Shown: positions 1-6,007 of the stretch, piece by piece
Position numbering within the stretch: position 1 is the first letter of the stretch
How the letters are laid out: each line of letters starts with the position of its first letter
From: Verrucomicrobiales bacterium
GTDB lineage: Bacteria; Verrucomicrobiota; Verrucomicrobiia; Limisphaerales; SXQI01
NCBI GenBank assembly: GCA_028293365.1
Contig: JAQGOX010000957.1
Span: 1 to 6,007, forward strand
DNA: 6,007 nucleotides
Reading direction: 5' to 3'
Made by a program: the position numbers and the translations under genes
Notes under the pieces: generated by a model
Seen by the model: only the letters and a program-made list of their open reading frames with translations
What the model was told of the DNA's origin: nothing
Database searches by the model: none

Positions 1-2
1 GA

Positions 3-287
3 ATCCAATGGAAAATCGCAGTCGCGCTCTTTGCAGGTGCGACTGGAGTTCTACTATTAATTTACCGGCCTCACCCAGTTCAAAACGAAGCCAAACCCGA
101 CGCGATCAAGGCCGCCGGAACAACCAAAGGCTCAACGAGTTACCCTTCAACTTTCGCGCAGTACCATCGACTCGCGGGATTTCCGAATGAAGAATTGGAT
201 GCGGCTCTCAACTGTTCCTCTCACAGCGGTGAAAGCCTTTCGCGATTCAGCATTTCAAGCGGACAGGAACTGGGCTCGCGCAATTAA
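3..287 (+). CDS. Partial hypothetical protein with one membrane segment (5' end outside the window)
   Basis: A plus-strand frame is open from the left edge to a TAA at 285-287, giving 94 readable residues with no in-frame ATG, so its start would lie upstream of the window. Near its beginning is a clear hydrophobic stretch (residues 5-20, IAVALFAGATGVLLLI), flanked by a Lys before and by Tyr-Arg-Pro after it. A polar tail of about 70 residues follows, rich in Ser, Thr, Ala and Asn. This looks like a single-pass anchor with a soluble tail, probably periplasmic. I do not recognise the family. The other two plus-strand frames are also partly open here, so the frame is not proven; the membrane segment is the main argument for it. 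Its stop is 9 bp from the stop of the converging cytochrome-type gene. No minus-strand frame in this stretch is open enough to be a gene. Confidence 0.4.
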   Translation: MQWKIAVALFAGATGVLLLIYRPHPVQNEAKPDAIKAAGTTKGSTSYPSTFAQYHRLAGFPNEELDAALNCSSHSGESLSRFSISSGQELGSRN

Positions 288-296
288 TCGAATTGG

Positions 297-3200
297 CTAA
301 TCCATGAAAACCACCTCATTCGACATCAGAATGATCTGCGCGTACTTCTGAAGCGCGTCGAGCGGTTTGATGAGATCTTTGGGACCGCTGAAGTCTTCGC
401 GGCCGTTCCACTGCGAGGTCCCGCAGGCGGCAGCCACGTTTTGTGCGCTATCGATCAATTTAATCGTGGGAACCCAGTTGAAGGAGTCCGAATCGATCGA
501 CTCATGGCAATCGACTACAAAGTCAATAGTCTCGCCCTTGATTACCACGAGCTTCTCAATTTTTGTGTCGTGCTTCGCTTTCTTGGCGGTCCAACTGCCC
601 AGTTCGCCAGCGCGACTGGAAATAATATGCGCGCGGACGCCGTCGCCCTTGTCAGAGTCATGACCAATGTTTCCACCGATTTGAATCGTCATATCAAGTG
701 GAGCGGTCCAGCGGCGCACTGCGGAATGCCGTATGTCTCCGGGATGTCCGCCTTTAGCGTTGAGCATCGCCCAACCAATCTTTGAATCTGGAAGTGTTTC
801 ACCGCCCTGCCATGCATCGTTGCTGAATCGTGGGAATGGAGTGAATTCCCCGAGTATTTTCGAATCGGGCTTATATTCTGCGTATCCATAGCTCCAAACC
901 GGCTTTTCCAGTTCCGTGGCAGGCAGAGCGCGTTGTGATTTAAGATATTTCAAGCCAAGCTTCAATTCATCGTTTTGGACGTCGCGTTGAAATGCGGTGC
1001 GGTAAAGCTCGCGGATTTTATCTTCATCTTTCGGTGCGGAGGCGATTTTCGGATCCGCAGCCAGAATTCGGGCGCGCTCGATGACGAATGGACTGTTCAT
1101 CATGAATAATGCCTGTTGCGGAACCGTTGTCGAAAAACGCGCGGGACTGGTGGAATCGGGGCTTGCAAAATCGAACGTGCGAAAAAGGCCGGGCAGGTTT
1201 TGGCGTTCCACGAAACCGTAAACGGTGCGGCGTGTGGTATAGGGCAGAGTGGTGATATCGATCGGTTGACCACCAATCGATAAATCGATCTTCCCACTGA
1301 TCGCCAGGAGAGAATCCCGGGTGGCTTCGAAATCAAGGCGGCGGCGATTCATTCGCCAAAACAACACATTGCCAGGATCCTTTTGCTCGCCAATGGAATT
1401 CTCCTCGCTGCTTTGCTGATAGGCGCTGGATAGCATAAGCAAACGATGGAGTTTCTTCAGAGACCAGCCCTGATTCATGAATTCGCTCGCGAGATAATCG
1501 AGCAGTTCAGGATGAGTGGGCGGATCCGAGCGAAGCCCGAAGTCACTGGGGGTCCGCACGAGCGGAGAGCCGAAATGTTCCAGCCAGACGCGGTTTACAA
1601 TAACGCGCGCGGTCAACGGATTATCGCGATTCGCAACGGCTTCGGCCATTTCCAGGCGGCCGCTCCCTTTTTGGAATGGCTTTCGGTTCGGACCGGCAAC
1701 GACTTGTAAAAACTGGCGGGGCACTTCAGCACCGGGATTGTGCTGGCTCCCGCGAATAAAAACGTGCGGTGTAGTGGGAGTAGCATTGTCGTTGAGCACC
1801 ATCGCTCGAGGCGGCGCGCCCGGATGGGTGGCTTCGAGTTCTTCGATCTTACGGCGGAGCGCGCGAATCTTTTCCGCGCTCGGGACGTCGTAGAGACGCA
1901 TCAAATCGCCCTCGACTTGAGCCGGAGACCCACTGGCGTAGAGGACTTGCCGTAACGATTCACGGCTCGCGTCCGGAAGTTTTTCAACCTGATTGGTTTT
2001 CTCCTTTTTCAGTTCCCACCATGAGTTTTCAATTTCGCGAAAAAGCTTTCCGTAACGTTCGGCAACGTCCTTGAAATCTTTAGGCGGTTCACCGGAGAAC
2101 AGTTCCGCAACACGCGGATTGAGATTGGTGCCGCCGTTCGTACTTGTTGAAAAACTATTGGCAAGTTCCTTGGATTTCGCATTGAAATTAGTTTCAGCAA
2201 GCGACTGAAAGGCAAAGAATGGAGTAAATACAGGGTCAGCCTGTTTGCGCCTTGCCTCCAGGTTCTTTATCCAGGCCTGAACGACACCCGGGTCGAGCTT
2301 TCTTTCTTTCGCCAACAAATCGGCCTTCGATTTATCGGGGAGTTTTTCCGAATCGTGCGCAGCCAGGAGATAATCCCCCACTCGATCCCGAAGCTGCTTG
2401 AGCATTTCGTTATCTTTATCCTGCTTGAATTTCCGAAATTCCTCTTCACGCTTCGCATGTTCAGCGACGTATTCAGGATATTCTTTCGGCAGGGACGAAG
2501 CGCCCAAAAGCGGTTTCTCCGCAGGTTCGTTGCAACTCGCGAAGACACCATAGAGGGAGTAATAATCTTTGGTAGGGATCGGATCGAACTTATGATCGTG
2601 ACACCGTGCGCAGGCTACAGTCAGGCCCATCAACCCCCGCCCGACCAAATCAATGCGATCATCGATTATGTCGGGCTGGCTGTTCAGAAACCGCCTTCCC
2701 AGAGTGAGAAAGCCAAGGGCCGCGAGCGGACGTTTGTCCTCTCCCAGCGGTAATAAATCGGCGGCCAATTGTTGAACCATAAACTTGTCGTACGGCACAT
2801 CCTCATTAAGAGCGCGAATCACATAATCCCTATAGGTATAGGAGTAGGGATACCGGCGTTCCTCCTGAAACACATATCCTTTGGTATCGGCATAGCGCGC
2901 CACATCGAGCCAATGTCGCCCCCAACGCTCTCCGTATCGCGGCGAGGCAAGGAGCCGATCAATAACCTTTGCGAATGCGTCCGGCGCCTTGTCGTTGGTG
3001 AACTCGTTTACCTCTTCGATCGTGGGGGGAAGGCCGGTCAAATCAAGAGTAGCGCGGCGAACGAGTGAACGTTTGTCCGCCTTCGCCGATGGCTTGAGTC
3101 CCTTTTCCTCAAGCTTCGCGAGGATAAAGTTATCCACGGAGGTCTGCGGCCATTTGGTATTTCTGACTTTCGGAGCAGAGGGAAAAGGAATCGGTTTGAA

Positions 3201-3641
3201 CGCCCAGTGATCCTTCGCTTTATCAGCAATCGAGCCCGCAGGGATAGTTGTGCCGCCAGTTCTTGGGTCTGGCGCGCCCATTTTCACCCACTGTTCCAAC
3301 GCCGCAATTTGCTCCTGAGGGAGTTTTTTATTTTTTGGCGGCATTTGCAGGTCTTCGTCCTGATACCGAACCGCTTTGATCAAAAGGCTCTTTTCTGGGT
3401 CACCGGGAATAATGGCGGGGCCGGTGTCCCCACCCTTGAGTAGTCCGGCTTTTGTATCAAGCAAAAGACCGCCCTTCAGTTTCTCGGAGGTCTGGCTGTG
3501 GCACTTGTAACAGTTATCTGCCAGGACAGGACGGATTTTGGTTTCGAAAAACTCCACTCCCGCCGCATCCACCGATTCCGCGCTGACAGCATGGGAAAAC
3601 AGCAGCGCAGTCGCGGCCCATATTACTCCGAGAATTCTCAC
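297..3641 (-). CDS. Secreted PSCyt1-DUF1549-DUF1553 cytochrome-type protein
   Basis: This 1114-residue protein has the architecture typical of Planctomycetes and Verrucomicrobia. An N-terminal signal peptide (about 1-21, probable cleavage VSA|ES) exports it. A PSCyt1 cytochrome c domain follows (about 28-125) with heme motif CYKCH at 44-48 and a likely axial Met at 100 in LQMPP. Next come the DHWAFKPI motif (144-151) and DUF1549 (about 169-370), with RYGERWGRHWLDVARYAD at 235-252 and a second CxxCH at 344-348. A long charged, helix-rich linker spans about 385-610. DUF1553 (about 655-910) contains the segment around RVIVNRVWLEHFG. A beta-rich insertion (about 912-1068) precedes the family's usual C-terminal end, here LMSNEVVFMD. 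The start is GTG (3641-3639); an in-frame TAA two codons upstream rules out a longer protein, and no good Shine-Dalgarno is visible. The stop is TAG. The biochemical role of the family is unproven; roles in periplasmic redox chemistry or polysaccharide breakdown have been suggested. The usual DUF1501 partner is absent from the window. Confidence 0.93.
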   Translation of the reverse strand: MRILGVIWAATALLFSHAVSAESVDAAGVEFFETKIRPVLADNCYKCHSQTSEKLKGGLLLDTKAGLLKGGDTGPAIIPGDPEKSLLIKAVRYQDEDLQMPPKNKKLPQEQIAALEQWVKMGAPDPRTGGTTIPAGSIADKAKDHWAFKPIPFPSAPKVRNTKWPQTSVDNFILAKLEEKGLKPSAKADKRSLVRRATLDLTGLPPTIEEVNEFTNDKAPDAFAKVIDRLLASPRYGERWGRHWLDVARYADTKGYVFQEERRYPYSYTYRDYVIRALNEDVPYDKFMVQQLAADLLPLGEDKRPLAALGFLTLGRRFLNSQPDIIDDRIDLVGRGLMGLTVACARCHDHKFDPIPTKDYYSLYGVFASCNEPAEKPLLGASSLPKEYPEYVAEHAKREEEFRKFKQDKDNEMLKQLRDRVGDYLLAAHDSEKLPDKSKADLLAKERKLDPGVVQAWIKNLEARRKQADPVFTPFFAFQSLAETNFNAKSKELANSFSTSTNGGTNLNPRVAELFSGEPPKDFKDVAERYGKLFREIENSWWELKKEKTNQVEKLPDASRESLRQVLYASGSPAQVEGDLMRLYDVPSAEKIRALRRKIEELEATHPGAPPRAMVLNDNATPTTPHVFIRGSQHNPGAEVPRQFLQVVAGPNRKPFQKGSGRLEMAEAVANRDNPLTARVIVNRVWLEHFGSPLVRTPSDFGLRSDPPTHPELLDYLASEFMNQGWSLKKLHRLLMLSSAYQQSSEENSIGEQKDPGNVLFWRMNRRRLDFEATRDSLLAISGKIDLSIGGQPIDITTLPYTTRRTVYGFVERQNLPGLFRTFDFASPDSTSPARFSTTVPQQALFMMNSPFVIERARILAADPKIASAPKDEDKIRELYRTAFQRDVQNDELKLGLKYLKSQRALPATELEKPVWSYGYAEYKPDSKILGEFTPFPRFSNDAWQGGETLPDSKIGWAMLNAKGGHPGDIRHSAVRRWTAPLDMTIQIGGNIGHDSDKGDGVRAHIISSRAGELGSWTAKKAKHDTKIEKLVVIKGETIDFVVDCHESIDSDSFNWVPTIKLIDSAQNVAAACGTSQWNGREDFSGPKDLIKPLDALQKYAQIILMSNEVVFMD

Positions 3642-3652
3642 GTTAAATTAAC
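3642..3652. repeat. AT-rich 11-bp inverted repeat just before the GTG start
   Basis: GTTAAATTAAC is a perfect inverted repeat (5-bp arms around one base) directly against the GTG start of the cytochrome-type gene, next to TTTAAA at 3653-3658. This AT-rich patch occupies the place where a ribosome binding site would be expected, and none is visible. It could be an operator, part of a weak promoter, or chance. I cannot assign a -35/-10 pair with confidence. Confidence 0.25.
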
Positions 3653-3674
3653 TTTAAACCGATCCACAGTATCC

Positions 3675-3695
3675 TGCGGGGGAAACAGTTCCGCA
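3675..3695 (-). repeat. Imperfect hairpin in the spacer after lpxB
   Basis: The arms TGCGG-AA and TT-CCGCA can pair around an ACAG loop if three extra G residues bulge from one arm. It sits in the 58-bp spacer between lpxB and the cytochrome-type gene and shares 3692-3695 with the hairpin over the lpxB stop codon, so only one of the two could form at a time. No T-tract follows on the transcribed strand, so a classical intrinsic terminator is not supported. Confidence 0.25.
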
Positions 3696-3709
3696 AAAAT
3701 TATTTTGCG
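3692..3709 (-). repeat. Perfect 7-bp inverted repeat spanning the lpxB stop codon
   Basis: CGCAAAA and TTTTGCG are perfect complements separated by four bases, so the end of lpxB can fold into a short stem with its TAA in the loop region. The stem is A-T rich and is followed by GGAACTG in the transcript rather than a run of T, so termination would be weak at best. It may influence mRNA decay or read-through into the downstream gene, or it may be chance. Confidence 0.3.
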
Positions 3710-4851
3710 ATGAGATGCAGAATCGCATCTGCCGCCCGCTCCGAAGCTCCGCCCGGTCCGAGCGATTCGATTACCTTCAAAAGCTTCGCTTTTATGACGC
3801 GCCGGCCCTCTGTATTATTCAGAAGCTCAATCGCTTTCCGTGAAATGTTGTCCGCGGTGGCAGCGGATTGAATGAACTCGGGATAGATCATCTCGTCGGC
3901 GAGAAGATTCGGCATGGCAAGATATTTGACCTTGATGAATCGGCGGCCCAGGAAATGCGTGCTGAACGAAGTGCGGTAAAGCACAATCGTGGGCACGCCA
4001 AAATAAGCGCACTCCATTGTGACGGTACCCGAGGAAGCGATCGCGAGGGATGCCCGTGCCAGGGATTCGGGTAAATCAGAGGTGGCGATTTCGATCGAGT
4101 TATCCGATGAGACGTAAGACTGAGCCAGTTCAGCCAATGAATGGGAGGGCAGCACCATTTTGAATTGCGCTTTCCTTTGCCGACGGATGTTGCGCACAGC
4201 ATCGATCATCGGAGGCAGATGCTTTTTGAGTTCGCGGATCCGACTGCCTGGGAGCAAGAGAATGAGCGGCTCGGGAGAGGTCGGCTCCTCCAAGGGCTGG
4301 GGTTTTCCAGCTTTAAACCGGGCATGGCGATCCACAATTGGGTGGCCGACAAATTCCACGTGGAGCTCAGGTTTGCGCGCACGGTACCAACCCTTCTCAA
4401 ACGGGAAAATAGTCAGAAGCAAATCGATATCACGCGCAATCTGGTGAATCCGCGATTCGTGCCACGCCCATATTTGCGGAGAAACATAAAAGACGACCTT
4501 CGGCTTCCAGTCGGAAATGGTTGCAGATCGCTTTTTAACGGCCTCGGCGAATCGCAAATTGAAACCCGGATAATCGATCAGTATAATCGCATCGGGTTTT
4601 CGCTCCACTGCCAGAGTGAGCAAGCGATCAAAAAACCCTTTGAACTTGGAGTAGTTCTTCAGGACTTCAACTATTCCGACCACAGCGTGCTCGGTGAGAT
4701 CGAAGGCGAGATCGACGCCTTGAGCCGCCATCCTCGGACCCGCCGCCCCAAAAAATTGCGCGTTGGGACGTTTTGATTTTATGACTTTGGCAAGTTCCGC
4801 GCCCAGAGTATCGCCACTTGCTTCTCCCGCAATGAACATCAAACTCTCCAT
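3700..4851 (-). CDS. lpxB: Lipid-A-disaccharide synthase LpxB (GT19)
   Basis: LpxB is a membrane-associated cytoplasmic glycosyltransferase. It joins UDP-2,3-diacylglucosamine to lipid X, giving the beta-1,6 tetraacyl-disaccharide 1-phosphate of lipid A and releasing UDP. The 383-residue length matches the family (about 380). Family signatures run in order: AGEASGD (8-14), GAAGPRM (35-41), IDYPGFNLRFAE (92-103), FYVSPQIWAW (121-130), the LLPGSR nucleotide-binding region (199-204), SSGTVTMECAYFGVP (273-287), LYRTS (291-295) and MPNLLADE (313-320). The start is ATG at 4851: it puts the AGEASGD motif at the normal distance from the N-terminus. A longer frame reaches ATG 4971 but adds 40 charged, family-foreign residues overlapping the gene upstream. 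GGAAAG sits only one base before the ATG, too close for a good ribosome site, so translational coupling to the upstream gene 11 bp away is plausible. No key motif is missing. Confidence 0.96.
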   Translation of the reverse strand: MESLMFIAGEASGDTLGAELAKVIKSKRPNAQFFGAAGPRMAAQGVDLAFDLTEHAVVGIVEVLKNYSKFKGFFDRLLTLAVERKPDAIILIDYPGFNLRFAEAVKKRSATISDWKPKVVFYVSPQIWAWHESRIHQIARDIDLLLTIFPFEKGWYRARKPELHVEFVGHPIVDRHARFKAGKPQPLEEPTSPEPLILLLPGSRIRELKKHLPPMIDAVRNIRRQRKAQFKMVLPSHSLAELAQSYVSSDNSIEIATSDLPESLARASLAIASSGTVTMECAYFGVPTIVLYRTSFSTHFLGRRFIKVKYLAMPNLLADEMIYPEFIQSAATADNISRKAIELLNNTEGRRVIKAKLLKVIESLGPGGASERAADAILHLIAK

Positions 4852-4862
4852 ACTTTCCGATT

Positions 4863-5888
4863 TCAGCGGGAGCCCGAAGATTGAATCTGTCTGGTGATCT
4901 CGAAAGCAAGATCGAGTGCGAGCTTCGCGGATTCCCCGCTCACTACTGGAGTGTTCCGGGCGCTCACACAATTAATGAAGCTCTGTAATTCGAGCTTAAG
5001 AGGCTCGTCTTTTTCCAGGGGCACCGGTTCGCGCACGACTCGTTTGCCTCCGAATTCGCTCACGATAGTTGAGTCGCGCGCGGACAAAAGTTTTTTGAGC
5101 AGTGAGGACTCTTCTTCGTCGTCGCGCGCAATTCGATAAATAAAACCTTCCTGGGCGCGGTAATCGAGCGAAACGTAACTCGTATTTGCGCCGCCACTGA
5201 AGACACGGATTTTGCGCATGCGTTCAGGGCTCACCCGGCTCGCGGTTAAGTTCGCTACACAGCCGTTTGCAAAGCGCAGGCGGGCATTCGCGATGTCTTC
5301 GGTGGCGCTCAGCACCGGAACGCCAACGGCGTCCACACTGGTCACAGGCGCTTTTACGAATGCTAAAACAACATCGAGGTCGTGGATCATCAAATCCAGG
5401 ACAACGCCGATATCGGTGCTCCGAGCCGGGTACGGGGAGAGACGATGGGTTTCAATGAAGCGCGGTTCGGTGGCAACGGATTCGAGGTATTTGAAAACGG
5501 GATTGAAACGTTCAACGTGGCCAACCTGGAGGACGGAATTATGCTTTTGCGCGAGTTGGACAAGCTCGGCCGCCTGGTCCGCCCGATCAGTCATCGGTTT
5601 CTCGATCAGGAGGTGCTTCCCCTGCGCCAGTAATTGTTTGGCGATTTCGAAATGGGTGTTCGTCGGAGTGACGATGCTGAACGCGTCGGATGAAACTGCG
5701 GCTTGTTCGAGTGAATCGAACATAACGGTCGAATACTTATCCGCGAGTTTGCGCGCGGTCTCACGCTGTACATCGTGGACCCCCACTAATTGCACGGTTC
5801 CGGCGCGAACCATGTCGGCGTAAATGCGCGCATGCTCTTTCCCTAAAGAGCCCACGCCCAGAACCGCAACTTTGATTGGTGGCAACAT
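4863..5888 (-). CDS. Gfo/Idh/MocA-family NAD(P)-dependent oxidoreductase, possibly GnnA-like
   Basis: This 341-residue protein has the two-domain Gfo/Idh/MocA layout. An N-terminal Rossmann fold (about 5-122) carries the dinucleotide-binding loop GVGSLG (11-16), and IEKP (95-98) carries the likely catalytic Lys 97. A C-terminal alpha/beta domain has VGHVERFNP (122-130) and DLMIHDLD (165-172), with conserved His 169. These motifs resemble the sugar-nucleotide 3-dehydrogenases of this superfamily (WlbA, WbpB, GnnA) more than inositol dehydrogenases, though I cannot confirm that by search. Its position 11 bp upstream of lpxB suggests a lipid A precursor such as UDP-GlcNAc as substrate; this is inference. 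The start is ATG at 5888, with an in-frame TGA three codons upstream excluding a longer form. Only a weak GAG is seen five bases before the start. The stop is TGA at 4865-4863. Confidence 0.9.
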   Translation of the reverse strand: MLPPIKVAVLGVGSLGKEHARIYADMVRAGTVQLVGVHDVQRETARKLADKYSTVMFDSLEQAAVSSDAFSIVTPTNTHFEIAKQLLAQGKHLLIEKPMTDRADQAAELVQLAQKHNSVLQVGHVERFNPVFKYLESVATEPRFIETHRLSPYPARSTDIGVVLDLMIHDLDVVLAFVKAPVTSVDAVGVPVLSATEDIANARLRFANGCVANLTASRVSPERMRKIRVFSGGANTSYVSLDYRAQEGFIYRIARDDEEESSLLKKLLSARDSTIVSEFGGKRVVREPVPLEKDEPLKLELQSFINCVSARNTPVVSGESAKLALDLAFEITRQIQSSGSR

Positions 5889-6007
5889 CGCGACTCAAGG
5901 TTAAGGCGCGTGAGCCAAACTTCAAACCTTTTGGGTTCGGGGGCTGTTTTCCGGAAACGAGCGCACGCCAGAAACAGGCCTGTCCTGCGCTTGAATTCGA
6001 ATCAGCG
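5889..6007. other. Region upstream of the oxidoreductase; no gene recognised
   Basis: On the minus strand one frame is open from the right edge to a TGA at 5924-5922 (27 residues, rich in Pro, Arg and Ser), 33 bp before the oxidoreductase start. It could be the tail of an upstream operon gene, but it resembles nothing I know. In another minus frame a TGA at 6004-6002 lies almost at the edge, so an upstream gene could equally end there. A perfect 10-bp palindrome, TTTCCGGAAA, lies at 5948-5957, and a 6-bp pair CTGTTT/AAACAG (5944-5949, 5972-5977) encloses it. No convincing promoter or terminator is seen. In many related genomes lpxA would be expected just upstream, but this window does not show it. 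Confidence 0.3.

Noticed and set aside
8..190. Plus-strand frame beginning with ATG at position 8 (60 codons)
   Set aside because: Its Arg/Ser-rich translation has no domain or membrane segment. The frame one base further along, open from the window edge, gives the more protein-like sequence.
187..300. Alternative plus-strand frame from ATG 187 to TAA 298-300, as a possible frameshifted continuation of the left partial gene
   Set aside because: The partial frame is open to its own stop without any need for a shift. This alternative would overlap the converging gene's stop and shows no recognisable sequence.
4141..4776. Plus-strand open frame of 211 codons opposite lpxB
   Set aside because: It lies entirely antisense to a well-supported lpxB with intact family motifs, and its translation shows no recognisable domain. 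It is a shadow of the codon pattern on the other strand.
4852..4971. Longer lpxB start at ATG 4971
   Set aside because: The additional 40 residues are charged and not found in LpxB, would overlap the upstream gene by about 109 bp, and would displace AGEASGD from its normal N-terminal position.
5212..5823. Plus-strand open frame of 203 codons opposite the oxidoreductase
   Set aside because: It is antisense to a clear Gfo/Idh/MocA gene. Its Ser/Arg/Thr-rich translation is typical of an antisense shadow.
5944..5977. Palindrome TTTCCGGAAA and flanking 6-bp arms as a terminator or operator
   Set aside because: There is no T-tract on either strand after the structure, the outer stem is short with a 22-nt loop, and the palindrome alone is not distinctive.
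5922..6005. A 27-residue minus-strand tail as the C-terminus of LpxA
   Set aside because: Gene order in related lpx clusters makes lpxA a fair expectation, but the residues do not resemble the LpxA C-terminal region and the stretch is too short to assign.
1..6007. CRISPR arrays, tRNA or rRNA genes, insertion sequences, attachment sites
   Set aside because: No regularly spaced direct repeats, cloverleaf-like segments, transposase motifs or terminal inverted repeats were seen on either strand.

Overview
The window holds three genes in a row on the minus strand, plus one partial reading frame on the plus strand that runs in from the left edge. Reading in the direction of minus-strand transcription (right to left), they are: a Gfo/Idh/MocA-family NAD(P)-dependent oxidoreductase (5888-4863), lipid-A-disaccharide synthase LpxB (4851-3700), and a very large secreted cytochrome-type protein with a PSCyt1-DUF1549-DUF1553 architecture (3641-297). 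The far right (5889-6007) and far left (1-296) hold only fragments or spacer.

The organism is most likely a member of the PVC group, probably Verrucomicrobiota, with Planctomycetota as the alternative. This is inference. PSCyt1-DUF1549-DUF1553 proteins are greatly expanded in these phyla, and LpxB shows a Gram-negative type outer membrane with lipid A. No rRNA or other phylogenetic marker is present. Base composition is moderate, with mixed third-position use and no abrupt shift, so nothing points to recent transfer.

The oxidoreductase and lpxB are 11 bp apart and are very probably one operon for lipid A synthesis. A Gfo/Idh/MocA enzyme next to lpxB recalls GnnA of Acidithiobacillus ferrooxidans. 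That enzyme oxidises the 3-position of UDP-GlcNAc before transamination by GnnB, which leads to amide-linked acyl chains on lipid A. No GnnB-type aminotransferase lies between the two genes here, so the exact substrate is open.

The large cytochrome-type protein follows lpxB after a 58-bp spacer that contains small overlapping inverted repeats. It could be read through from lpxB or have its own promoter. Its usual genomic partner, a DUF1501 protein, is not downstream. Instead the gene ends tail to tail with the plus-strand partial frame, 9 bp apart. I see no mobile element, CRISPR array, tRNA or rRNA, and no convincing novel system. The points most worth following are the identity of the lpx-linked oxidoreductase, the beta-rich insertion near the C-terminus of the cytochrome protein, and the unrecognised membrane-anchored fragment at the left edge.
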